DNA of 64,000 bases from Brugia malayi (taxonomy: Eukaryota; Nematoda; Chromadorea; Rhabditida; Onchocercidae): positions 13,102,501 through 13,166,500 of the forward strand of contig NW_025062476.1 of NCBI RefSeq assembly GCF_000002995.4, given 5' to 3'. Below, piece by piece: positions 13,408 through 24,564 of the stretch. How positions within the stretch are numbered: the first letter of the stretch is position 1; the number at the start of each line of letters is the position of its first letter. A program made the translations under genes and the position numbers. Below the pieces are notes generated by a model. The model searched no databases. It was given only the letters and a program-made list of their open reading frames with translations, and had not been told where the DNA came from.

Positions 13408-13499
13408 GTTTTGTTTTGTTTTGTTTTGTTTTATTTTATTTTATTTTTTATTTTATTTTATTTTATTTTATTTTATTTATTTTATTTTATTTTATTTAT
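13408..13499. repeat. TTTTG/TTTTA pentanucleotide microsatellite
   Basis: Five TTTTG units are followed by a longer run of TTTTA units with occasional one-base slips. The poly-Phe/Leu frames through it are not genes. Confidence 0.9.
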
Positions 13500-14092
13500 A
13501 TGTCACTTTCATTCTAACCATTTTCCTCTCCAAATTTTTTGTTTTTGTTTTTTAGCATCTTTGTTTGTTTCTCTTGCGATCTTTATTATTAATTATTATT
13601 AACTTTTAACTTTATAAAATGTTGCATGAAAAAGTTTATAGTTTATAATTAAAAAAATTTCTCCCTTTTTTTTTACATAACATTATTGCTATTTAAATTA
13701 CTCATGAACAATTTTTTTTTTTTTTTTAAATTTCATCTTTATATCATTTATTGTATAAACCTAATATATTAATTAATTGTATGCAAATGACAAATATTCC
13801 ACTTTATTATCTTACATAATTATATTTGAATATTTTGCTTACTTGAATTTCACATCTATTTTAAAAATCATTCAATCAATATGTAGCGGAAGGTACCAGT
13901 TAGTTAACTGCTGGTAACAACAAATAATCCTACAATTTTAATAGAGTTTTTGTGTAAAGCAGAAAATCGTTATATTATAATTAGAAATTAAGAACATTCA
14001 TCGCTATTCTAAAAATCGTAATATTTTATCACTATTCAATGATCATCTAATTTTAACTATGTAATTTTGTATGAAATATTTAAGATTGTCAA

Positions 14093-14173
14093 ACGTATAA
14101 TTTTCTTTTTTTTAAAACTAATAGTGTGAAGCTATTACGTTAATTTAAGCTAATGACGTGAAACTACTGACGT
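14093..14173. promoter_or_regulatory. Cluster of ACGT / TGACGT motifs
   Basis: ACGT occurs at 14093, 14137, 14156 and 14170, twice as TGACGT. TGACGT is the half-site of CRE-type bZIP binding sites. CG-containing tetramers are otherwise sparse in this DNA. Function is inferred only. Confidence 0.25.
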
Positions 14174-15039
14174 TTTGATCATTTTTTTACGATATTTTGA
14201 GCATAATTGAATAATAAATAGCAATAAATGAAACGATTTTTTTTTTTTTTTTTGTCTTTTTTATTTTTATTATTCGGGAACGAACTTTTTTTTGCAGTAA
14301 ATTTCCGGTTGTGAAGAAAACAAGTTCCTGTATTTTAATTTAAATTTGAACATTAATTGTGATAATGTTTAAATGGAATGACAATATTTCACCATCGTCT
14401 TTTCTTTCTTTTTTTCATTTTTAAATAGCATTAAAATATTTTGATGGAGTAAATGAAAGAAGAAAAAAAAAAAAAAAAAGAAATTGAAAAAAGGATAAAA
14501 AGAGTTATACGAGAAAAACTAGCTTCTTCTTCTTTTTTTTTTTTTTTTTTTTGAATTACTTTTTAAAATGGAATATGAATCAATAGAGAAGGAGGAAAAA
14601 AGCGAATTATTATGTATTAAGAGAGTTTTTTATTTTGATTGAAAAGCTAAAATGGATGCTACTTAATTATATTGTTGTATTCAAAGTAAGTAAAAAATAA
14701 AAATAAAATTGAAAACATTTTTTTTGAAATAAAAATTATTTATTTAAGAGAGAGAGAGAGAGAGTATAAAATAATTTTAGGATGCTAAAAGATGCATTTA
14801 GGAAGAAATGTATGAAAGCATTCAAAAAAAAAAAAAGGAAAAATTTGCTAAGATTATGAGATTTGTTATATTTGATATTTGATATGATGTGCACATTTAA
14901 AATTATTGATAATTTTTAATATGTCATTTTCTATTCTATCTCAAAAATTTAAATTAATACAAAATTAAAAATTATTTTTCAAATTCATTCGTTGCTTTTT
15001 TTTAAATGTTTGTTTATTTGTTTTTTTTTTCTTTTTCAG

Positions 15040-15075
15040 AAGCTATTTTATGTTCATTATATGTGAAAATTAAAA
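15040..15075 (+). other. Candidate 36-nt microexon
   Basis: A T9-C-T5-CAG acceptor (AG at 15038-15039) and a consensus GTAAGT donor at 15076 bracket 36 nt. One of the three frames is open (A-I-L-C-S-L-Y-V-K-I-K after a split codon); the others contain stops. The length is a multiple of three, so inclusion would preserve frame. No product or gene can be assigned; it could be a cryptic exon. Confidence 0.25.
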
Positions 15076-15112
15076 GTAAGTTGGAATTCTATTTTTCTAA
15101 ATTAATCTTTAT

Positions 15113-15154
<42 letters not shown>

Positions 15155-16009
15155 TTTTAATGTTTGTTTTATTTTTTCATACATTCATTTATTTATTTTA
15201 ATAAACTATTGATGAAGTTTAAAAAAAAAATTTAAAAAATGACTTAGGAATGTTTAAAGAAACAATGTTTTAGTGATCAATCAATCAATTTTTCTTTTTT
15301 TTTTTTTTTGTTCAACAATTTTTTAATGAATGATTCATTTGGAAAAGCTATTAAAAAATGTTGTAACATTCATAAGTACAAATAATATTACTGCAAAGTA
15401 ACAGTGGTAAATTACTTATAAAATTGTATAAGTAATTTACATTTTAGTATAATTTTGCAAATTACTTAACAAATTACAAAAAGTATGAATGGATAATAAG
15501 TGTTTACTGTTCTCACTTTTTTTTTTTTTCTCCATAGCAATTTGATGCAATAATCAGATAAAATTTATAACTGTTTTTCTAATATTTTACAAAAATACAA
15601 ATTAATCAATTTTGTATTTTTGCTGTTTTTTCTTTTTCTATTTCCCCATTTTTTTTTTTATTTAAAAATAATTTTGATAATATATAATTAAAATTGACAA
15701 TAATTGTGATTTTGATTAATAATTGATAATAATTATATAATTTTGTGATAATTGATGTGTTTTTTTTTTTAATTTTTTTATTTTTCTTCTTCCTTTTGTG
15801 TATTTCTTTTGAAAAATTTCAGTGTCAAATTGCTCAAATTTTGGTAAAAGAAAGAGCACTATTATTTGATTATATGAACAGCAAAACTTTCATCATACTG
15901 TCTACTGCGAACAAAGTGGAAAATTGTCAAATTGCTATCGCTTTTCCTATAAACGTATCAAATCGTACAACGACGACAATTGCTACTATTACTATTATTA
16001 TTTAACAAT

Positions 16010-16670
16010 TACTATTTAATATTATCATTATCACTATTACTACTATTACTATTATTTACTATTTAACAATTACTATTTAATATTATCATTATCACTATTA
16101 CTACTATTACTATTATTTACTATTTAACAATTACTATTTAATATTATCATTATCACTATTACTACTATTACTATTATTTACTATTTAACAATTACTATTT
16201 AATATTATCATTATCACTATTACTACTATTACTATTATTTACTATTTAACAATTACTATTTAATATTATCATTATCACTATTACTACTATTACTATTATT
16301 TACTATTTAACAATTACTACTTATCATTATCACTGGTATTAGTACTATTTAACAATTACTATTTATCATTATCACTAGTATTAGTATTTAACAGTTACTA
16401 TTTATCATCATCATTACCACTATTACTGCTACTATTATTATTACTATTTAACAATTATTATTTATCATTATCACTAGTATTATACTATTTAACAAATACT
16501 ATTTATCATTATCACTACCATTACTACTGTTCAATAATTGCTATTTATCATTATCACTAATATTACTACTATTTACTAATTACTATTTATCATTATCATT
16601 ATCACTAGTATAACCCCTATTTACTAATTAGTATTTATCATTATCACTACTACTATTACAACTATTTCCA
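16010..16670. repeat. 61-bp tandem repeat of ATTATC/ACTATT triplets
   Basis: The anchor ATTATCATTATCACTATTAC starts at 16021, 16082, 16143, 16204 and 16265, an exact 61-bp period with essentially identical copies. Rightward (about 16320-16670) the array decays into shorter units sharing TTTATCATTATCACTA. One homogeneous edge and one decayed edge suggest recent expansion at the left. Confidence 0.92.
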
Positions 16671-19600
16671 TTAGATTTGCATATATTATTCATCAATTTC
16701 TATTTCTATTATTTCTATTCAATTGATCAAAATTTTTTATTATTGGTCAAATTTAATTTATACCTTTTAATTTCATCCAAATAAAAATACGAAAAGAAAA
16801 AAGAAATGTCTAATTTAATCTGTTATTATCATTATTATCATTGAATGATAAAATACAATGGAAATTTTAATTGATTTAAAATTTCTAATTTAATCAATTA
16901 AAAATTAATAATTGACTATTTTAAAATTTACTTCTTCACTTTTCCATTTCCTCCTATATTACACTACAAATATCATACTTTGATATTCTTTTCCTTCTTT
17001 CTTTTCTTTTTATTTCTCAATTTTCATTTTTATTACCATACTTTTGGCAAGGATAAAAAGAAAAAAGAAGAAATAAAATAAAATAAAAAATAAAAAAGAA
17101 AGAAAAAAATTGGTAAAAACGAAAGAAAGAAATATTAATATCGCTTAGTGGCAATGTCAAAGGTGAGAGATATTTTAATTTTTGTTTCTTTTTTTGTTTT
17201 TTTTTTTTTTTTTTTTAACCAAAATAAAAGGTTAAAAAAAGAGATTTGTTATTGTAAACATTCATTAAATTAAAATAAAAAGACTTTTAAAAATAATAAT
17301 TAGAATATAATTCATCTCGTCTAAAACTTTATACTTTATTGATTTCTTTTATCAAATCTCTCTTTCTACCTCTCTCCCTCTCTCTCTCTCTCTCTTTCCT
17401 TCTATTGCAAAAGTTAATGTATGGAATAATTTAAACATAAATGTATTCACACAAGTTTACTTAGAAATGCAATGATATTATAACTTAAATTATGTATATA
17501 TATATGTATGCTACTTAATTACTTAATTAATTTTTTATTAATTAACCAACAAAAGTAAATGAATATTTCCGCTTAAATTAGTTTGATTGTGAATAGTAAA
17601 GTAATCACTATCGTATAACTTTAGTTATTTACATATTTACTCATTCTACAAAAAAAAAAAAGAGAAAGAAAAGTATTTTATCCAAAAATTTACCCAAAAA
17701 AAAGTTCACTTCTACACTTCCAAGTAATTACTACGTCTTACTTAACCAATTAGTATTCATTATCATATAACTTTAGTTATTTACATATTCATTCATTCTG
17801 CAAAAAAAAAGTATTTAATCCCAGAATTTACCCCCACCCCCCAAAAAAAAAAAAAAAGTTCATTTCTACATTTTTAACTAAATACATTTTACTTAACTAA
17901 TTAACTACTCTATTTTTTTTTTTTGGAAGATAAAAGGATTAGAATTACTAAAATTTAATTATTATTTATTTTTGTATCTTCCCAATAAATAATTTCAATG
18001 TTAATTACACATACATTTTACAATAATAAATTATTCCATAACACTTTAAAAAAAAAAAAAAAAAAAGAAAATTAATTTTATATATTTGTGTAAAAAATTA
18101 TTATCAAATTTTTTGATTGTAATTTTGAGCATTTAATTAAATATAATTTAAAGTTTAAGTCAATTTTTTCGGATTTAAATTTGATTTAATAGCTCAAAAA
18201 TCTTTGAATTTCATTGATTGATTTATTTTAAAACTACACTTGTATAAAGTTAAAAATTGTATTTCATCTTGATCTAATCCAAATTTAAATTTAATGTTAG
18301 CCTACTTAAAGTTACTTCATTGACTTATTTTAAAACTAAGTTTTTTTTTTTTTTTTCTTTTCCTTTTTTTTTCTTTCTTTCGTTCATTCATTTTTCTTTT
18401 CTTGGATATGACATAAATTAAGAAAGAAATGATACTTATGGGAAATTTTTTTTGCTAGTTTTCTTCAATTTTTTTTTTATATTTTTATGCTTAATTGCTT
18501 CTTTCTTTCTTTCTTTTTTTCTTTTTCTTTTTTTTGCAATGAATAAATTATTTATGCTATAATTATTTATGTTAAAATGTTAAAAATGCTTAATTATTTT
18601 TACATTTGATAAAAAATTTCAGATACTTTCATTATTTCATTTTATATTTTTAATTTTAAATTTTTATAAAAAATAATTTTGCATTTTTTTTTTTTAATAT
18701 TATTATCAATTATTTCATTTTCTATTACCAATTTTTTTTTTTGCATTCTGTTTAAGCATTTCATTATTTGTATATGCTAATAATAGTTGCTATCTTTCAA
18801 TTCTTTCTGTCAACAAATTATTTTATTGGAAATGAAATTTGCTTTTTTTTTAAACTGTTTTCTCTCTCTCTCTCTTTCTCTCTATTTTGTCCTCTCTGAT
18901 TTTCTTCTTTTTCCCTTTCTCTCCCTCTATCTCTCTCTCTCTTCTTTTGTCAATTTTATTTGAAAGATTTTTTTGTCGTTTCTTTTTTTTTGAAAAGACT
19001 TTCAAATGTTATTCAAATATTATTTCAGTACTGTGATTTTGTGATTTTTTTTTTTTCAATAGATTGGATTTATTTTTTGCTTGCGGGAATTTTTCAAAAA
19101 TATTAAATAAAAATTTATTATTATTCATTCTTTTTTTTTAATGTTATGTTTTAATTAGAAAGAAAATAAAATGAATACTTTGTATTCTTAATTTTTTAAT
19201 CGATTTCATTTAATTTTACAAATTAGAAATTATTTTAAAAAAGAAAAAATGATTCAATTATATATGTAATATTTGTATTTTGCGACATTTTTTTTTTTGT
19301 TTTTAAATTTAAAAAGTTTCGCAAAAATAAATCTATTGTCAACTATCATTGTAAAAATATTTTTTTTTTTGTTTACAATCAGTTATCATGATTGTCTTAT
19401 CAATGATAATCATTACAATACTTACATTTTGATATGCCATTATTATAAATAAACATTAACCTGTAAGCAATATTTTTCCATTATCATCAGTTATCATTAT
19501 TATCACAATCATTATCACCTATCACTGAAATTAGTATCATTATAATTACAATCATAATCATATTTATCCTATGCATCACAATTTTTTTTTTTCAAATCAA

Positions 19601-20187
19601 ATTTAATTTGGTTTAAATGGTTTATAATTCAATGAACACTTAACATTTTTTCATTTTGTATAATTGAAAATAAAATATTTCAAAAATAAATTTCATTTAT
19701 GAGACATATATGTATATTGTTCGATTATTTTCAGTTCATTTTAGTAATATTTAACAAATATTTCTCACAAAAAAAAAAAAATTTTTTTTTTCACTTTAAT
19801 AAATATTTATCAAATTTGAATGCTAAGCAAACTAAAGTAAAGGAAAGGGAAAAAAAAGTGATAATAAATTGAAATGAGTGAAAAAAAAAATAAAAAGATG
19901 ATTGTTTTTGAAAATGTGAAATATAGAATTAATAATAATTATTATAACAGTTAATTATTATCAACTTACTTAATTAGCTATATGATAATATCACTAATTA
20001 GCAATACTTCATTTATATTTGTAAACATAAACAATAATTATTCATTTGTTTTGATTGATAAAATTATCTCATCTAATTGTGTACTTTTTGTTTTACTTTC
20101 TTTTTTTTTTGTGTAAAATATTGGATGAAATTTTGAGAGTAGAAATGAAATGGAGAAATATTAATTTATCATTTGCATGAATATTAT
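16671..20187. other. AT-rich non-coding stretch with one segment duplication
   Basis: No exon is recognised. A segment of about 150 bp is duplicated: copies begin near 17609 and 17761 and share ATAACTTTAGTTATTTACAT, a poly-A block and AAGTTCA..TCTACA. CT tracts lie at about 17358-17396 and 18861-18943. The remainder is homopolymeric A/T. Confidence 0.55.
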
Positions 20188-20973
20188 GATATGATATGAA
20201 TTAGTGATAAATTGATTTGTAACATGAGTGATATGATATGAATTATTGATAAACTGGTTTATAGCATAAATGATATGATATGAATTAGTGATAAATTGAT
20301 TTGTAACATGAGTGATATGATATGAATTATTGATAAACTGGTTTATAGCATAAATGATATGATATGAATTAGTGATAAATTGATTTGTAACATGAGTGAT
20401 ATGATATGAATTATTGATAAACTGGTTTATAGCATAAATGATATGATATGAATTAGTGATAAATTGATTTGTAACATGAGTGATATGATATGAATTATTG
20501 ATAAACTGGTTTATAGCATAAATGATATGATATGAATTAGTGATAAATTGATTTGTAACATGAGTGATATGATATGAATTATTGATAAACTGGTTTATAG
20601 CATAAATGATATGATATGAATTAGTGATAAATTGATTTGTAACATGAGTGATATGATATGAATTATTGATAAACTGGTTTATAGCATAAATGATATGATA
20701 TGAATTAGTGATAAATTGATTTGTAACATGAGTGATATGATATGAATTATTGATAAACTGGTTTATAGCATAAATGATATGATATGAATTAGTGATAAAT
20801 TGATTTGTAACATGAGTGATATGATATGAATTATTGATAAACTGGTTTATAGCATAAATGATATGATATGAATTAGTGATAAATTGATTTGTAACATGAG
20901 TGATATGATATGAATTATTGATAAACTGGTTTATAGCATAAATGATATGATATGAATTAGTGATAAATTGATT
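20188..20973. repeat. 84-bp dimeric satellite (two diverged 42-bp monomers)
   Basis: Two 42-bp monomers alternate strictly. Both begin GATATGATATGAATTA; one continues with GTGATAAATTG and the other with TTGATAAACTGG. Dimers start at 20188 and recur at exact 84-bp spacing to 20944, giving nine full dimers plus part of a tenth. Copies are essentially identical, a clear higher-order repeat with recent homogenisation. Confidence 0.95.
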
Positions 20974-21992
20974 CGTATACTATGTACAATTGATTGAAAT
21001 AATGTATGATAGATATGAATGATTATAATTTTGATCATTTTTAGAAAATTAAAAAAAAAAAAAGAAAAGAAAAGAAGGATTGAAATTTATTTCAATATTT
21101 ATCTGTTATCTAAATCAAATATCTTGTTATTCTATCTTATCATATATATGTTATTCTATCTTATCATATATACATCTCTCTTTATCAATTTTTCTTCAAA
21201 TTTTTTTATTTTCAAAAAAAAAAAACAATAACAATTTCTATTTCAAATTCCATTTCCAAATTCCATTTTTTACAGTAACATTTTTTTTGTTATTTTATTA
21301 TTAATTGCATTTAAATTTTAATTTAATTATTTATAAAATAGCACTAAAACATTTCTTTCTTTGTCCAACGATATAAAAAAATTTTATTTAGAAATAAACA
21401 ATGTCAAAGTTCATTCATAAATTTAGAATCTTAAAAATTTGTCATACTTAAAAATTTAAAAAAAATGTTATTTTTTTTGATATCAAATTTTTTTTTGATA
21501 TTGGAATAAATTCATTAGTTTATTAAAATTTACATTTCTTTTTTTTTTTCATTTATTTTATTTTTCGAAATTGGTAAAAAAAGGAAAGGAAAAAAGTTGC
21601 AGAAAAAAATTTTATCACTAATCAAAATGAATATTATTTATCATTTTTTGTCCTAATTATTTCATAAAAAATTTTATAGAATTTTTTTTTATTTTCAAAT
21701 GCTAATTTTCAGCATAAAATTTCATTTATTTTTTTCTCGAGAATTTCACTTCAATAATGAAATTCATTAGATTGAACTAATACTGCTATTGGAATAGAAA
21801 TATAAATTCGATTTTGGGATTTTGTTATTGTTGTTGACATAACGACAAAGTTTTGATTTAGTTTACTTTTTTTTTTCTCTACAAATAGTATATACTATGA
21901 TAAATTAATAAAGCAAAAAAAAAGAAATTAAAAAATAAAAAATCAAAAAAATAAAAATGAAAATTTCTTTTTTTTTTGTTTTTTTTTTCTAG
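20974..21992. other. AT-rich sequence upstream of the first recognised PTB exon
   Basis: Presumed intron, because the exon beginning at 21993 has an acceptor rather than a start codon. I could not find the preceding exon, which family knowledge predicts should end in a Lys codon in phase 0. It may lie farther upstream or outside the window. Confidence 0.5.
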
Positions 21993-22097
21993 CGTGGATT
22001 AAATGATTTTTTTACATCATTATCGAGTACCACAGGTGGTGGAAATTTATTAGCAACAAATTTACATGGCGTTACATTAGATAGTGAAGCTAAAAAG
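21993..22097 (+). CDS. PTB exon a: N-terminal nuclear localisation segment
   Basis: The acceptor TTTTTTTTCTAG ends at 21992 and the donor GTATGT starts at 22098. The 105-nt exon is phase 0 at both ends and reads R-G-L-N-D-F-F-T-S ... L-D-S-E-A-K-K. Vertebrate PTB starts with a comparable KRG-acidic-FS motif followed by a Ser-rich stretch and a KK motif, so the preceding exon probably ends in Lys. There is no ATG at the exon start, so this is an internal exon. Confidence 0.8.
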
Positions 22098-22969
22098 GTA
22101 TGTTTAATTAATTAGTTAATTAATTAATTCATTTATTTGTTCTTTGTTCCTTTTTTTTTCGTCGAAACAAATTTTTATCTTCTACTTGTTTCTTTTTTCT
22201 TTTTTAATTATTGGTATTAAAAAAAAAAAAAAGGAATAAAATAAAATAAACATTGTAATTATCAAATTTATAATAGTATGAATAATACAAAATTTGAAAT
22301 GCTTGTTTGTTTGTCTGTTTGTTTGTTTATTTCTAAATTTGCTAATTAAAAATTAAATTAAAAATGAAATTATCTGACGAAGTTTTTTTCCCCTTCCAAT
22401 TATTTTCAATAAAAAAAAAAATAAAATAAAAATTATAATTATCAAATTAATAATAGTATGAATAATACAAAATTTGAAATGCTTGTTTGTTTATTTATTT
22501 TCAAATTTGCTATTTAAAAATTAAATTAGAAATGAAATAATTTGAATAAAAATATTAATAAATTTTCTCTTCTACTTTTTTCGCTTTTTAATTATTGATA
22601 ATAAAAAATAAAATAAAATAAACACTGTAATTATCAAATTGATATTGGTATGTATGAGATAAATTTGAAACGCTTGTTTGTTTGTTTGTTCGTTTATTTT
22701 TAAATTCGATAATTAAAAATTAATCAAAACTACTGAAATAATCTAAAGAAAAATTTTTCTCTTTTTAATTATTTGCAATAAAAAAAAAAAAAAAAGTAAA
22801 ATAAAATAAACATTATAATTATCCAATTAATAATAGTATGAATAATACAAAATTTGAAATGCTTGTTTGTTTGTTTGTTTGTTTTTTAATTTATTAATTA
22901 AAAAAATGAATTTATTTTGATAAAATTTTCATTCTTTTCTCTTCTTTCATCTCCTTTTTTCTTTGTTTG

Positions 22970-23000
<31 letters not shown>

Positions 23001-24564
23001 GCTAAATTAGATTATTCAGTGAATTTATTAGCAACAGCTAGTGGAATGGTACTACCATCAATGCAACAGCAACTTCTTTCAGCTATTGCATTTGCTAATG
23101 GCGCACAATTTTTACAAAATTCCGCTTTTTTAACTCAACCATTTATTAATGCTAATACGATAACTTCTACTGCTACTAATACTAATAGTAGTAGTAGTAG
23201 TAGTAGCAGTACTACTATAAGTAACAGTATGCTTTATATCATTTTCTCTTTTCTTTTTTTTTTTTAAAAAAAATATTATTGAAAATTTAAAAAAGTTAAA
23301 ATAAAAAATAAAGAAAACAAAAATTTACGTTTTATTAATTTGTGATAAATTAAAAAATTTTTTATTTATTAATTGCTAATGAAATTAATCAAATATTAAT
23401 TAATAAAGTGATATTAAAATATTAAACTAATTTTTTAATAGATATGGCTGCGACAACATCAACTGGTTTAACAAGTGGTAATATTGGACATTCATCATAT
23501 CATATTTCACGTGTGGTACATCTTCGAAATATACCATCCGATATGACTGATTTAGAATTAATTCATTTTTGTATGCCTTATGGAAAGCTTATTAATTATT
23601 TATTACTTAGAGGAAGAAATCAGGTAAAAAATTATCCATTTCAATTTAAAATTTGAATTTATTATTATAAAAGAATTAATAATTTAATTATGTATAATTT
23701 AGTACATGCAATTATTTTAATTAAAGTTTATTTATTAAAGAAGCTTGAACAAATAAGAAGTAATAATTGATATTATTGATTTTTATGATGGATAAATTAA
23801 AAGTATAAAAATTTCTTTTTTTTTTTTTTTTATATTTAAATTTAATCATTATTTTATTATACTAAAGAAAGGAAATTAAAAAAGTTTTTTTTTAATTTTT
23901 CAAAAAAAATTTTTTTTTTAAAGGCATTTGTGGAATATGAAGATGAAAGAAGCGCCCAAACTTTAGTTACAGTAAATATAGCATGTCCAGTAGCTATCCG
24001 TGACAGGTATTTGCTATATTTCATATTTATATATATATTTTTAAAAATGGTTATTAATTGATGAAAGTATACACCTGTTATCAATTAATAAAATCTTTTA
24101 ATATTCTAAAATTTAAATTTTAGAATATTAAAAAAAAAAAAACAATAAAAAGGAGAAACCAAATTATAAAAAATTACATTAAAAATCAATAAAAAAAGTA
24201 AATTAATTTATGGAAAAAATGAATAAAAATTATAATAAAAAAAAAAAAAAACAAATAAAGAGTAAATGAAAATCTATGATTTAATAAAGAGTAAATAAAT
24301 AAAAAGATTCATAAAAGACTTTTTTTATTTGATAAAAAAAGTAAATTAATATATACAAAAAAAAAGACAAAAATTTGTTTTGTAAAAAAATTTTTTTTTT
24401 TGAAAAAATTTATCATTTAAAATTTAACAAATAAATTTTTATCTTATCATCATTTTAGGACAATATTTTGCCAATTTTCCACTCATCAAGAATTGAAAAC
24501 CAATCGTCGTCTTCGTACTGATAGCAATTGTTCTAATCTTATCATTGATCAAGATGATAATGAG
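21993..24564 (+). CDS. Polypyrimidine tract-binding protein (PTB/hnRNP I), five-exon partial gene through RRM1
   Basis: The spliced frame of five exons (105, 226, 182, 83 and 106 nt = 234 codons) is open and phase-consistent at every junction. It encodes an N-terminal RG...DSEAKKAK segment resembling the bipartite nuclear localisation region of PTB, a Ser/Thr/Asn-rich linker (about residues 36-130) and one complete RRM (about residues 133-213). Diagnostic motifs are SRVVHLRNIP (RNP2 strand), RGRNQAFVEYE (RNP1) and QFSTHQELKT, the PTB-specific RRM1 ending. PTB binds CU-rich RNA in the nucleus and controls alternative splicing, often repressing exons, including its own in vertebrates. The start codon and the RRMs after this point lie outside these exons. 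The paralogue family (PTBP1/2/3) cannot be resolved, and hnRNP L is less likely because of the QFSTHQELKT ending. Confidence 0.9.
22098..23000 (+). repeat. PTB intron with four ~180-193-bp tandem copies and a T29 tract at its 3' end
   Basis: Four diverged copies of a unit containing TTATCAAATTAATAATAGTATG followed by GAAATGCTTGTTTG (anchors at about 22258, 22438, 22631 and 22819) fill the intron. Each ends in a GTTTGTTT run. The 3' end is 29 uninterrupted T (22970-22998) directly before AG, an extreme polypyrimidine tract immediately upstream of a PTB exon. Confidence 0.85.
23001..23226 (+). CDS. PTB exon b: low-complexity linker between NLS and RRM1
   Basis: Continues A-K-L-D-Y-S-V-N and then a hydrophobic/Ala-Gln segment (LPSMQQQLLSAIAFANGAQF), ending in Thr/Asn/Ser repeats with eight consecutive Ser. 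Two donors, GTAACA at 23221 and GTATGC at 23227, both leave phase 1 and both create an Asn codon with the next exon. They would differ by two residues (Ser-Asn). The linker is longer than in vertebrate PTB. Confidence 0.78.
23442..23623 (+). CDS. PTB exon c: start of RRM1
   Basis: The acceptor TTTTTTAATAG ends at 23441 and the donor GTAAAA starts at 23624. After the split Asn codon it reads M-A-A-T-T..., then SRVVHLRNIPSDMTDLEL, the RNP2 strand and helix 1 of RRM1, and ends LLLRGRNQ within the RNP1 strand. The exon break inside RNP1, before A-F-V-E-Y, is phase 0. Confidence 0.92.
23924..24006 (+). CDS. PTB exon d: middle of RRM1
   Basis: Begins AFVEYEDERSAQTLV, completing RNP1 and helix 2, and ends in a split Arg codon (AG at 24005-24006, donor GTATTT). 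At 83 nt its removal would shift the frame, so skipping would truncate the protein inside RRM1. Confidence 0.92.
24096..24133. repeat. Perfect 38-bp palindrome in the PTB intron after exon d
   Basis: Nineteen-base arms (TTTTAATATTCTAAAATTT and its complement) meet with no spacer at 24114/24115. In RNA this could fold into an AU-rich hairpin about 90 nt after the exon d donor; in DNA it could extrude a cruciform. No function is shown. Confidence 0.9.
24459..24564 (+). CDS. PTB exon e: end of RRM1 and start of inter-RRM linker
   Basis: The acceptor CATTTTAG ends at 24458 and the donor GTTTGT starts at 24565. The split Arg is followed by T-I-F-C-QFSTHQELKT, the conserved last strand and tail of PTB RRM1. 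A polar linker follows, ending D-Q-D-D-N-E in phase 0. The next exon must therefore begin in phase 0. Confidence 0.9.

Larger units (their letters stand above)
13500..16004. other. AT-rich stretch with candidate regulatory and splice signals
   Basis: No recognisable gene. The stretch contains a small hairpin at 13894-13916 (TACCAG / CTGGTA), four ACGT motifs within 14093-14173, a GA tract near 14748-14765, a 39-T run at 15114-15152, and a possible 36-nt exon (15040-15075) listed separately. A moderately less AT-rich open segment at about 15824-15990 has no partner exon that I can identify. Confidence 0.5.

Noticed and set aside
15821..16005. Open segment (CQIAQILVKERALLFDYMNSK...) after a TTTCAG acceptor as a PTB 5' exon
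   Set aside because: No suitable donor in frame, no resemblance to PTB N-termini, and it runs into the 61-bp repeat.
23857..24084. Minus-strand 75-codon frame
   Set aside because: It is the antisense shadow of PTB exon d and its flanking introns.
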